64,000 bases of DNA. Source: Paraprevotella sp. GTDB taxonomy: Bacteria; Bacteroidota; Bacteroidia; Bacteroidales; Bacteroidaceae. A model generated the notes under the pieces. That model was not told where the DNA came from. It worked only from the letters and a program-made list of their open reading frames with translations, and searched no databases. A program made the position numbers and the translations under genes. This document shows, piece after piece, positions 10,101-17,001 of this stretch (its first letter is position 1; each line of letters starts with the position of its first letter). The stretch covers positions 248,001 to 312,000 of the forward strand of contig JAGBCQ010000012.1 in the NCBI GenBank assembly GCA_017937925.1, written 5' to 3'.

Positions 10101-11825
10101 GCATTAACCTCAGCTATTGCCTTAGGAGAAGCTGAAATTACAACTGCCGACCAACTTAACGAAGCACTTGCTGCTCTTGAAACAGCCGTAGCTAATGCTA
10201 ATACATGGCGTACAGCTTACAACGAAGCTAAGGCTCCGTTAATTACTGAGATGGAACTGTTTGAAAGCGACTATAACGACAATAACGTTGAGTGGTCAAA
10301 CAAGTGTGCGAAAGGACAACTTTACACTACTACTTGGCAAGCGTACATCACAGCCATTCAAGAAGCTGCTGTAGCAAAAGACGTAGTTACAGATGGATAT
10401 GATTTTGCGACACATACCACAGCTCTTGCAAATGCACGTACAGCCGTTGACGCTTCTATCGCTGTTTACGCTAATCTAAAGGCTGAAATCGGTTATGCTA
10501 ACAACTACGATTTGGTAGTTTCAAGCAACCAATCCGACTACACCGCAGCCATCAACACAGCTCAAGCTGTTTGGGATGGTGGAACTAAGGAAGACCCGTC
10601 TGCCGAAATCCTTGCTATGCAGAACTTCAAAGTTTTGGATTATAACTACGTGACTGAGACCTATCCGGGTGTAGCAACACTTAGCGAATGGAGCGGCAAT
10701 TGGACGAGCCAACTAGAAAGTCAACATTATGACGGCTTAGGCAATACAGGTGATAAATATTACGATAATAATGTTAATGGCGACTTTGCCAATAGTCAAA
10801 CTTTCCCACTCCCGGCCGGAACATACGTATTCAGTGGTATTGGTCGTGCATCAAGCAATGGTGGTGCCACTTCATACATCAAAGTAGATGATAAACAGGT
10901 TAACTTCCCACAAAAGGGCGATACCGGTTATGGTATCAACACAAGTGGTGTGGCCGACTTTACTAATGAAGCTACATACGCAAACAACGATAATGGTCGC
11001 GGATGGGAATATCGTTTCATTGAATTCACATTAACTGAAGAGACTGAAGTAACCTTGTCTTATGGTATTTCTTGTACAGGCAGCTGGGGTAGTGTCTTCG
11101 CTCCTCAACTCCGTGCTAAGAAATTTACAATGACCGATAAGGCTGACATCGAAAACGAGACAAAAGAAGGTTATATGGTTTCTTACGACCGTGAATTTAC
11201 AACTGACACATGGACTACTGTCATTGTTCCGTTCGATTACGAATTGCCGGGAGGTGTAACAGCCGAAAAATTGAACTTCATCGCGTTCAACGGTCCGGAC
11301 AACAATTGGATTTCATTCGAGGAAGTTACTACACTCGCAGCTAACACTCCGTACATCTTGAAGAACAATAGTGCAACTGATGCATTGTTCGCTAACTTAG
11401 GCATCAAGACTGTTTACTCAACAGCAAGCACGAACAGTGTTGAAGTAAGCGGTGCAACAATGAAGGGTACTTACAAGGAAATCACTGCCGCAGAATTGGT
11501 AGCACAAGAAGGAGGCGATAAAGACATCATCTTCATCAATACGAAAGGTGAAGGTAGGTACATCGACAACGCACAACCTGCTGATATCACATTCCCTGCA
11601 GGACGTGCCTACATCGTAGTTGCCGGAAGTACATTCGACATCGCTAACAATGTAGCACCACGCTTTACAATCTTCCACGGAGATGATGACATTACCTCAA
11701 TCGAAGAAACGCTCAACCAAAAGAATGAGGAAGAAGTGATTTACGATTTGGCAGGTCGTCGCATCGTGAAGCCGACTAAGGCCGGTATCTACATCGTGAA
11801 CGGCAAGAAGATGGTGATTAAATAA
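7107..11825 (+). CDS. Large secreted modular surface protein with carbohydrate-binding-like modules
   Basis: This 1572-residue protein has a signal peptide ending 'ATSLSAQ'. Two copies of one module, each opening 'NPSFET..LTGWT' and ending 'WWYKADNFRLT', span about 212-370 and 515-665 and resemble CBM4/9 or DUF642-type beta-sandwich carbohydrate-binding domains. A second pair, with 'RGWEW(E/R)F' and 'GDxGYGI(D/N)TSG', spans about 791-971 and 1191-1341. Alpha-helical FIVAR-like spacers lie between them. The last 40 residues ('IYDLAGRRI...GIYIVNGKKMVIK') form the short conserved tail seen in many Bacteroidales secreted proteins and probably act in export or anchoring, as in type IX secretion sorting domains. 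No catalytic domain is recognised. It sits between the metallophosphatase and a small peptide gene in one operon. A role in binding host or dietary glycan is inference. Confidence 0.8.
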   Translation: MKKIYNKLCAIAFALLGATSLSAQTDVTSTYLTNADFSSTDGWTADISDSYREIGNGLIGTYSVYSSAGSAATADGTHLSSEYCFGFEMRWGGHAAYTQETKTALIAGLYTLTYDVQNTNSNTTLGGYGNLFYVKVGDATYTDTKSEWKAGATSWTTHSITFAVTTEATATISLGYGFGVTNNGGGNTPTLYVSHLKLTHQSLDDVSAENPADMSSLIVNPSFETSDLTGWTCNTSSDTGVKPNSNGTYTTSGVDGSYLFNTWWKGVPLTQTVANLPNGNYTLNVLVASGDGSGSTPDIYLLANGEHSDVYTISDGDNSKFHDISYDFKVTNGQATIGVVGGDDNGAYNAEGHWWYKADNFRLTYKGADVTLLQEAFAANYAKLEALTTNDIPTAFATQITNLKSTYATTPSSKADLNTANAEIQAIVDLHPSMVAAYTDLQSLITLCTNYASEDYSNVENEAQRTALTTAIATATTNGNNATSVAELTSAYNTLEAARQTFVLVAYPTSGNSYEMTFKIANPSFETGDLTGWTIVQYSSDTGVKANSNATYATTGTHGNYLFNTYWQGVPIKQTLTNLPSGTYTMTAAVASDGCTVYLTADSEHSAGITTSDKTVFLDTQIEFICTDGEVTIGAVGGADGNAADHKAFTEDGYWWYKADNFRLTRTFDATTMQTSLTALKTTAASLLEQAMEPSKKTALQSAYDKADTSSENPFDLSAWAAELETTIAAAQSSANDYSKIQEYINKTKVFVDESEVATYQNKYNNREYTSEDVEPVRRELNVMRFNAASEVFTQKIEVTGWTGDLANTLRNDQHWSGNTVSYYDANSWVNNFVGLKHTLTTTITLPQGSYVLKAAGRSSSDATLRLNIKNGDTTIETVEYTGKGDQGYGIDTSGAANFSAEGIYANPEKDGNGNVLSYIGRGWEWEFAKFELNAETTVTLLVEVDYNDIQNRFGSFSDITLWMDDDTYLSVNGGAIDAPLAQAKALNTLPMGNSEMSALTSAIALGEAEITTADQLNEALAALETAVANANTWRTAYNEAKAPLITEMELFESDYNDNNVEWSNKCAKGQLYTTTWQAYITAIQEAAVAKDVVTDGYDFATHTTALANARTAVDASIAVYANLKAEIGYANNYDLVVSSNQSDYTAAINTAQAVWDGGTKEDPSAEILAMQNFKVLDYNYVTETYPGVATLSEWSGNWTSQLESQHYDGLGNTGDKYYDNNVNGDFANSQTFPLPAGTYVFSGIGRASSNGGATSYIKVDDKQVNFPQKGDTGYGINTSGVADFTNEATYANNDNGRGWEYRFIEFTLTEETEVTLSYGISCTGSWGSVFAPQLRAKKFTMTDKADIENETKEGYMVSYDREFTTDTWTTVIVPFDYELPGGVTAEKLNFIAFNGPDNNWISFEEVTTLAANTPYILKNNSATDALFANLGIKTVYSTASTNSVEVSGATMKGTYKEITAAELVAQEGGDKDIIFINTKGEGRYIDNAQPADITFPAGRAYIVVAGSTFDIANNVAPRFTIFHGDDDITSIEETLNQKNEEEVIYDLAGRRIVKPTKAGIYIVNGKKMVIK

Positions 11826-11832
11826 TCAGAGT

Positions 11833-12015
11833 ATGAACATACAAAAACTGAATATAATGATGAAGAAAGAATATAAAAAGCCGGAAGTTCTGGTGCAAGA
11901 ACTTGCCATGCAGCAGATGTTCGCCAGTTCAATAGAGGTAACCGGTCCTGCTGAACCCGGTACCGACGAAGTTGGCGTAAACGCAGAGAATGACTTCAAC
12001 GACCTATTGTGGTAA
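11833..12015 (+). CDS. Small acidic peptide of the KKEY..P/LW family
   Basis: This 60-codon frame starts 7 bases after the large surface-protein gene. A likelier start is the ATG at 11860, giving 51 residues beginning MKKEYKKPEV, which lines up with the paralogue at 44212-44376. Both share KKEY, a Pro three residues later, a hydrophobic stretch ending in Met and Ser, then a 'PG..E', 'NA.N' and terminal 'LLW/ELW' signature. There is no signal peptide or membrane segment, and the C-terminal half is strongly acidic. The function is unknown. The recurrent position as the last gene after giant 'GIYI.NGKK' proteins suggests a partner role, or a ribosomally made peptide precursor; neither is shown. 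Confidence 0.75.
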   Translation: MNIQKLNIMMKKEYKKPEVLVQELAMQQMFASSIEVTGPAEPGTDEVGVNAENDFNDLLW

Positions 12016-12059
12016 ATCATTTATGGGGCTTGTGTCAAACATTCAAACATTGCTATTTT

Positions 12060-12135
12060 GTCATCCCTAAGGAGCAAAGCAACGAGGGATCTCATTGTAA
12101 CAAAGGAGAGATTCTTCACAGCAGTTCAGAATGAC
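12060..12135. repeat. 76-bp intergenic repeat, copy 2
   Basis: The element starts GTCATCC and ends TTCAGAATGAC and is exactly the same length as copy 1 at 5490-5565. The interior shares GAGC(A/G)AAGC and GAGAT blocks but differs by several substitutions and shifts. It lies 45 bases after the small peptide gene. Confidence 0.6.
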
Positions 12136-12191
12136 ATTCCCAAAAGATAGCAAAGTCCATTTTGACACACTCTCATAAACACCCTGATATT

Positions 12192-12225
12192 ATCCCCTCA
12201 CCTTTCGCGGTGAGGGGATTTTTAT
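12192..12225 (+). terminator. Rho-independent terminator after the peptide operon
   Basis: ATCCCCTCACC (12192-12202) and GGTGAGGGGAT (12209-12219) form a perfect 11-bp stem with a six-base loop followed by a T-rich run. It ends the 5696-12015 operon. Confidence 0.8.
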
Positions 12226-12285
12226 TGCCAAAAAATCGCGTTTTAAGGTTTACTGATAATCAGCAACTTACAAGGAGCAAAATTT

Positions 12286-12339
12286 CGGACGTCCGGCGTC
12301 GTAACGACGGACTGTTCTCGTCGCGACGCCGGACGTCCG
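12286..12339. repeat. GC-rich perfect inverted repeat, possible REP-like element
   Basis: A 16-base arm at 12286-12301 (CGGACGTCCGGCGTCG) is matched perfectly by its reverse complement at 12324-12339, and the 22-base loop contains further CGACG/CGTCG pairing. The GC content is far above the AT-rich surroundings. There is no T-tract, so it is not a classic terminator. It lies in the 550-base gap between the peptide operon and hipB, where no real gene is visible. Confidence 0.75.
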
Positions 12340-12511
12340 TCATTTTAATGACCTCAGTAGGTCGTTTCCATAAACTAATGATTGCGCCGAAACAAATCAC
12401 CGCCATCTTTTTGCGATTTCCTGCTGACCTCTGCTAGGAAAGAAGTATCTCCTACGACACATATCAAGTAAAAAAAACAGCACGATTATTAGGTCTTGTC
12501 AATATAAAACG

Positions 12512-12523
12512 TTACATTTGTAA
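12512..12523 (+). promoter_or_regulatory. hipB promoter -7 box inside an inverted repeat
   Basis: TTACATTTGTAA is a 5-2-5 inverted repeat that contains the -7 box TACATTTG. It lies 41 bases before the hipB ATG. This is where an autorepressing HipB-type antitoxin would be expected to bind; the operator assignment is inference. Confidence 0.4.
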
Positions 12524-12563
12524 AGAATAAAATAGTATTTGTTAATTGTAATATTTACGCAAT

Positions 12564-12881
12564 ATGAACAATATATTATCTTTTAATATATCTACTCCTG
12601 ACGATGTCGCCAATCAGATAGCTTCAAGAGTTAAGAGCAGACGTTTGGAGTTGAATCTTACTCAAGAAGGATTTGCCACACGTGCAGGATTAAAGTTCGC
12701 CACATACCGACGATTTGAACAGACCGGCGAAATCTCACTACGAGGTTTACTTCAAATTGGATTTGCATTAAACGCTCTTTCGGACTTTGACGCGCTATTC
12801 ACTCAAGAACAATACCGGTCTATTGATGAAGTGCTGAACAATAAAGCAATAACTAGAAAACGAGGAAAGAAAAATGAATAA
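12564..12881 (+). CDS. hipB: HipB-like XRE-family antitoxin/transcriptional regulator
   Basis: This 105-residue protein has an XRE helix-turn-helix at about residues 18-75 ('VKSRRLELNLTQEGFATRAGLKFATYRRFEQTG'). It overlaps the downstream HipA-like gene by 8 bases, the usual antitoxin-first arrangement. By family, it would neutralise the HipA kinase and repress the operon through a palindrome in the promoter, and such a palindrome overlaps the -7 box upstream. The C-terminal tail is basic ('ITRKRGKKNE'). Confidence 0.8.
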   Translation: MNNILSFNISTPDDVANQIASRVKSRRLELNLTQEGFATRAGLKFATYRRFEQTGEISLRGLLQIGFALNALSDFDALFTQEQYRSIDEVLNNKAITRKRGKKNE

Positions 12882-13965
12882 CATTAAACAGATTGAAGTG
12901 ATATATTACAATCACTTGGTGGGGCGTTTAGCACTGACTAAGGAAGGACTATGCGCTTTTGAATACTCCTCAGAATGGCTTTCATCCGGTTTCTCCATAT
13001 CACCGTTTGAGCTACCTCTCCGAAATGGTGTTTTTATAGCAAAGCCTCACCCTTTTGATGGTGGCTTCGGTGTCTTTAACGATTGTTTGCCGGACGGTTG
13101 GGGACTACTCATTCTTGATAGACACCTGCAACGACAAGGTATCCTGCCACGCACATTAACCATCCTTGACCGTTTGGCTTTAGTTGGCTCTAACGGACGT
13201 GGCGCATTGGAGTTTCGACCGGACAAAAGTGTTATAGGTCCTCAAGAATACGCTGATTTTGAGAATTTGTCATTAGAAGCTGAAAAGATTTTTGATAATG
13301 ACGATTACATGGGGAAAGGCATTGAAGAGTTCCAATATCGTGGAGGCTCACCGGGCGGCGCCCGCCCCAAAATATTCACTCATTATAATGGGAAAGAGTG
13401 GTTAGTAAAATTCCGAGCAAAACATGACCCCAAGAATATAGGAATCAATGAATATAAATACTCCTTACTCGCCAAAAAGTGCGGGATTGAAATGCCCGAG
13501 ACACGGCTCTTTGAGAATAAGTTCTTCGGTGTGGAACGTTTCGACCGCAGTCCCAAAGGGAAACTACACGTGATAAGCATAGCCGGTCTCATCAATGCGG
13601 ATTATCGCATACCATGTATTGACTACACACAAATCTTTCAGGTATGTGCCATACTCACTCACAACATTGCCGAGTTGTGGAAAATATTTCGTTTGATGGT
13701 CTTCAACTATCTGATAGAGAATAAAGACGATCATGCGAAGAATTTCGCCTTTATTTACGACAACGGTGATTGGAGATTCTCTCCTGCTTATGATTTATTA
13801 CCTAGTGACGGCATGAATGGTTTTCATACGACCTCTATCAACAATAGCATTGAACCGACAAAAGAGGACATTATCACTGTAGCGACCAAAGCAGGACTAA
13901 ACAAAAAAGAAGCAGAAAAAACTTTTGAAAATATTCGTGACATTATACAAAAACAGAGTTTTTAG
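12874..13965 (+). CDS. hipA: HipA-family serine/threonine kinase toxin
   Basis: This 363-residue protein has the N-terminal HipA subdomain ('FELPLRNGVF...FGVFNDCLPDGWG') and the C-terminal kinase core. Key motifs are the ATP/phosphate-loop-like 'GGSPGGARPKIF' (about 158-169), the catalytic 'NKDDHAKNFAF' (about 283-293) and the metal-binding 'SPAYDLLPS' (about 302-310), so it looks catalytically intact. It is shorter than E. coli HipA (440). HipA kinases phosphorylate aminoacyl-tRNA synthetases and slow growth. It is notable, but possibly coincidental, that lysS, an aminoacyl-tRNA synthetase gene, is the next gene. Confidence 0.88.
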   Translation: MNNIKQIEVIYYNHLVGRLALTKEGLCAFEYSSEWLSSGFSISPFELPLRNGVFIAKPHPFDGGFGVFNDCLPDGWGLLILDRHLQRQGILPRTLTILDRLALVGSNGRGALEFRPDKSVIGPQEYADFENLSLEAEKIFDNDDYMGKGIEEFQYRGGSPGGARPKIFTHYNGKEWLVKFRAKHDPKNIGINEYKYSLLAKKCGIEMPETRLFENKFFGVERFDRSPKGKLHVISIAGLINADYRIPCIDYTQIFQVCAILTHNIAELWKIFRLMVFNYLIENKDDHAKNFAFIYDNGDWRFSPAYDLLPSDGMNGFHTTSINNSIEPTKEDIITVATKAGLNKKEAEKTFENIRDIIQKQSF

Positions 13966-13994
13966 TTCCTACAATGAAATAAACGGGCACTTCA

Positions 13995-14026
13995 TTGGTA
14001 AGGCAGAAAAACTTTCGTAAATTTGT
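13995..14026 (+). promoter_or_regulatory. lysS promoter
   Basis: A -33 TTGG (13995-13998) and the -7 box TAAATTTGT (14018-14026) are separated by about 20 bases, ending 28 bases before the lysS ATG. It follows the 3' end of hipA directly. Confidence 0.55.
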
Positions 14027-14054
14027 CCCCAAATATCTTAATTTATAGAATAAA

Positions 14055-15779
14055 ATGAATGTATTAGAACTGAGCGAACAAGAGATTGTGAGAAGAAACA
14101 ATCTGAATGAGCTTCGCGCCATGGGCATAGAACCCTACCCTGCAGCAGCATATCCTACCAACGCTTTTTCAACTGACATACGTGCTGAGTTCGACGACAC
14201 GGCAGAACCGCGCCAAGTGTGCGTTGCCGGACGTATGATGAGCCGCCGCATCATGGGTAAAGCCTCTTTCATCGAATTGCAAGACTCTAAAGGACGCATC
14301 CAAGTGTATATCACTCGCGATGACATCTGTCCTGAGGAGAACAAGGATATGTATAACACGGTGTTCAAAAAGTTACTCGACTTGGGCGACTTCGTGGGTA
14401 TCAAAGGATTCGTATTCCGCACGCAAACAGGCGAAATCAGTATTCACGCACAAGAGTTGACTGTATTGGCGAAGAGCATCAAACCGCTTCCCGTAGTGAA
14501 GATGAAGGACGGCGAGGTGTACGACTCTTTCGACGACCCCGAGTTGCGCTACCGCCAACGCTACGTCGATTTGATTGTAAATGGTGGCGTAAAAGACACG
14601 TTCATGAAGCGTACCACCATCATCAAAACCATGCGTGCCGTAATGGACGAGGCCGGTTACACTGAGGTGGAGACCCCCATCCTGCAAAGCATTGCCGGTG
14701 GAGCAAGCGCACGCCCGTTCATCACTCACCACAACTCTTTGGATATCGAGTTGTATATGCGTATTGCTACCGAGTTGTACTTGAAACGTCTGATTGTAGG
14801 CGGTTTTGAGGGTGTATATGAAATCGGTAAGAACTTCCGTAACGAAGGTATGGACAAGACTCACAACCCGGAGTTCACTTGCATGGAACTGTATGTTCAA
14901 TATAAGGACTATAACTGGATGATGGAGTTTACCGAAAAGATGTTGGAACGCATCTGTATTGCTGTCAACGGCTGTACAGAGACCGAAATCGACGGCAAGA
15001 CCATCAGTTTCAAGGCGCCCTACCGCCGTCTGCCTATCCTTGAGGCTATCAAGGAGAAGACCGGTTACGACCTTGACGGCAAGAGCGAGGAAGAAATCCG
15101 TGAGATATGCAAGGCGTTGAACATGGAGATTGACGACACCATGGGTAAGGGTAAGTTGATTGACGAGATATTCGGCGAGTTCTGCGAGGGTACGTTTATC
15201 CAACCTACTTTCATCACCGACTACCCTGTCGAGATGAGTCCGCTCACCAAGATGCACCGTAGCAAACCGGGATTGACCGAACGCTTCGAGTTGATGGTAA
15301 ACGGTAAGGAGTTGGCGAATGCTTATTCGGAGTTGAACGACCCGATAGACCAAGAAGAACGCTTCAAGGAGCAAATGAAATTGGCTGACAAGGGCGACGA
15401 CGAGGCGATGATTATCGATCAAGACTTCTTGCGCGCACTGCAATATGGTATGCCTCCTACTTCAGGTATCGGCATCGGTATCGACCGTTTGGTGATGTTG
15501 ATGACCGGCAATGCCTTTATTCAAGAGGTTCTGTTCTTCCCACAGATGCGTCCGGAGAAGAAGACTCCGAAAGATGCTCCTGCCATGTACGCTGCCATCG
15601 GTATCGACGAGGCGTTGGTGCCTATCCTTCAAAAGGCGGGCTACAATCTTGTCAGCGACATGAAGGACGTGAATCCGCAAAAGTTGCAACAACAAATAGG
15701 CGATGTCATCAAGAAGTATAAACTGGACATTGAGAAACCGTCGGTGAACGACGTAGCGGCTTGGGTGGAGAAGTTGTAA
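14055..15779 (+). CDS. lysS: Lysyl-tRNA synthetase, class II
   Basis: This 574-residue enzyme charges tRNA-Lys in the cytoplasm. It has an N-terminal OB-fold anticodon-binding domain at about residues 55-165 ('[24 protein letters not shown]'). The class II catalytic core follows, with motif 1 around '[17 protein letters not shown]', motif 2 '[15 protein letters not shown]' and motif 3 '[14 protein letters not shown]'. It carries a C-terminal extension of about 70 residues after '[10 protein letters not shown]', a helical segment common in Bacteroidetes LysRS and absent from E. coli LysS (505 residues). It heads a likely lysS-gpsA-pgi-HAD cluster. Confidence 0.97.
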   Translation: MNVLELSEQEIVRRNNLNELRAMGIEPYPAAAYPTNAFSTDIRAEFDDTAEPRQVCVAGRMMSRRIMGKASFIELQDSKGRIQVYITRDDICPEENKDMYNTVFKKLLDLGDFVGIKGFVFRTQTGEISIHAQELTVLAKSIKPLPVVKMKDGEVYDSFDDPELRYRQRYVDLIVNGGVKDTFMKRTTIIKTMRAVMDEAGYTEVETPILQSIAGGASARPFITHHNSLDIELYMRIATELYLKRLIVGGFEGVYEIGKNFRNEGMDKTHNPEFTCMELYVQYKDYNWMMEFTEKMLERICIAVNGCTETEIDGKTISFKAPYRRLPILEAIKEKTGYDLDGKSEEEIREICKALNMEIDDTMGKGKLIDEIFGEFCEGTFIQPTFITDYPVEMSPLTKMHRSKPGLTERFELMVNGKELANAYSELNDPIDQEERFKEQMKLADKGDDEAMIIDQDFLRALQYGMPPTSGIGIGIDRLVMLMTGNAFIQEVLFFPQMRPEKKTPKDAPAMYAAIGIDEALVPILQKAGYNLVSDMKDVNPQKLQQQIGDVIKKYKLDIEKPSVNDVAAWVEKL

Positions 15780-15782
15780 AAA

Positions 15783-15867
15783 ATAACATTAACGATAACG
15801 ATAACTTTAACTAGGCTACGCACGGATAATTCGTTTAAGTTTAAGTTAAAGTTAAAGTCAAAATTAA
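15783..15867 (+). repeat. Hexamer array with inverted halves before gpsA
   Basis: The first half (about 15783-15812) reads TAAC-ATTAACGATAACGATAAC-TTTAAC and is a near copy of the opposite-strand form of the pflA array. The second half (about 15832-15860) is GTTTAA/GTTAAA units in the opposite orientation, so ACTTTAAC and GTTAAAGT can pair across a GC-richer spacer. It ends about 10 bases before the gpsA ATG. Confidence 0.8.
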
Positions 15868-15877
15868 AATTAGAAAT

Positions 15878-16873
15878 ATGGGACATTGTGGAACCATAGC
15901 CATCATGGGAGGAGGTAGCTGGGCTACCGCCATCGCCAAGATGATGTTAGAGCGAAACGATTCCATTCACTGGTACATGCGCCGTGACGACCGTATTGAG
16001 GAATTCCGCAGATTGGGACATAATCCGGCTTACCTTACCAGCGTACATTTCGATGTGAACCGCATCACGTTCTCATCGGACATCAATAAGATAGTAGAAG
16101 AGGCGGACACTCTGATTTTCGTTACGCCCTCGCCCTATCTGAAAAGTCACCTCAAGAAGTTAAAAGTCAAACTCCGCGACAAATTCATCGTGACCGCCAT
16201 CAAGGGTATCGTACCCGACGAGAACCTGGTTTGTTCGGAGTATTTCCACCAAGTGTATGGCGTTCCTGAAGACAATTTGGCCGTATTGGGCGGTCCGAGT
16301 CATGCCGAAGAAGTGGCATTGGGACGACTGACTTACCTCACAATCGGTTGTACCGACCTTGAAAAGGCTCAAAACTTTGCGGACATGATATCCAGCGAAT
16401 ACGTCAAGACTAAAATCAGCGACGACGTCATCGGCATAGAATACGCTTCGGTACTGAAGAACGTGTATGCCATCGCATCGGGTATCTGTAACGGTCTGAA
16501 ATATGGTGACAACTTCCAGTCTGTACTGATGGCGAATGCCGTACAGGAAATGAACCGTTTGCTGACCACTGTCTATCCCATAGAGCGCAACGTCGTGGAC
16601 TCCGTCTATTTGGGTGACTTGCTCGTAACGGGCTATTCGCGTTTCAGTCGTAACCGCGTGTTCGGTAGTATGATTGGAAAGGGCTACAGCGTAAAGAGTG
16701 CGCAGATAGAAATGGAAATGATTGCCGAAGGCTACTACGGTACGAAGTGTATGAAGGACATCAACAAACGTCTGCACGTGAATATGCCGATATTGGATGC
16801 CGTCTATAACATCTTGTACGAACGTATCTCACCAAGTGTCGAGATTAAGTTGCTGACGGATTCATTCAGATAA
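15878..16873 (+). CDS. gpsA: NAD(P)H-dependent glycerol-3-phosphate dehydrogenase
   Basis: This 331-residue enzyme reduces dihydroxyacetone phosphate to sn-glycerol-3-phosphate for phospholipid synthesis. The N-terminal Rossmann motif 'IAIMGGGSWATAIAKMM' is followed by 'VTPSPYLKSHLKKL', 'TAIKGIVPDENLVCSEYF' and the family signature 'GGPSHAEEVALGRLT'. The catalytic Lys lies in 'ASVLKNVYAIASGICNGLKYGDN'. Length is normal. It is downstream of lysS and upstream of pgi, each gap carrying a hexamer array. Confidence 0.95.
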   Translation: MGHCGTIAIMGGGSWATAIAKMMLERNDSIHWYMRRDDRIEEFRRLGHNPAYLTSVHFDVNRITFSSDINKIVEEADTLIFVTPSPYLKSHLKKLKVKLRDKFIVTAIKGIVPDENLVCSEYFHQVYGVPEDNLAVLGGPSHAEEVALGRLTYLTIGCTDLEKAQNFADMISSEYVKTKISDDVIGIEYASVLKNVYAIASGICNGLKYGDNFQSVLMANAVQEMNRLLTTVYPIERNVVDSVYLGDLLVTGYSRFSRNRVFGSMIGKGYSVKSAQIEMEMIAEGYYGTKCMKDINKRLHVNMPILDAVYNILYERISPSVEIKLLTDSFR

Positions 16874-16883
16874 AGGGAGAAGA

Positions 16884-16915
16884 CCCACCCCCGACCCCTC
16901 CACAAGGGAGGGGAG
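16884..16915. repeat. CCCCTCC...GGAGGGG hairpin repeat
   Basis: CCCCTCC (16895-16901) and GGAGGGG (16907-16913) form a 7-bp GC stem with a five-base loop, preceded by CCCACCCCCGA. This 'CCCACCCC(C)GACCCCTCC..GGGAGGGGAGG' type is a familiar scattered intergenic element in Bacteroidetes. It could act as an RNA hairpin between gpsA and pgi. Confidence 0.55.
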
Positions 16916-16950
16916 GAAAGAGAGAGCGAGCGAAGCTATGCTCCCCAACA

Positions 16951-16995
16951 GTTAAGGTTTAAGTTAAGGTTAAGGTTAAAGTTTAAGTTAAAATA
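16951..16995 (+). repeat. GTTAAN hexamer array before pgi
   Basis: This is a run of GTTAAG/GTTTAA/GTTAAA units ending seven bases before the pgi ATG. It has the same theme and orientation as the gene-proximal part of the gpsA and pflA arrays. Confidence 0.8.
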
Positions 16996-17001
16996 AAAAC
17001 A

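Noticed and set aside
12162-12437. 91-codon frame before hipB
   Set aside because: It runs through the terminator stem and the GC-rich palindrome, so it is intergenic structure, not a gene.
14373-15443. 356-codon reverse frame opposite lysS
   Set aside because: Long only because lysS codon use avoids stops in that frame; no recognisable protein features.
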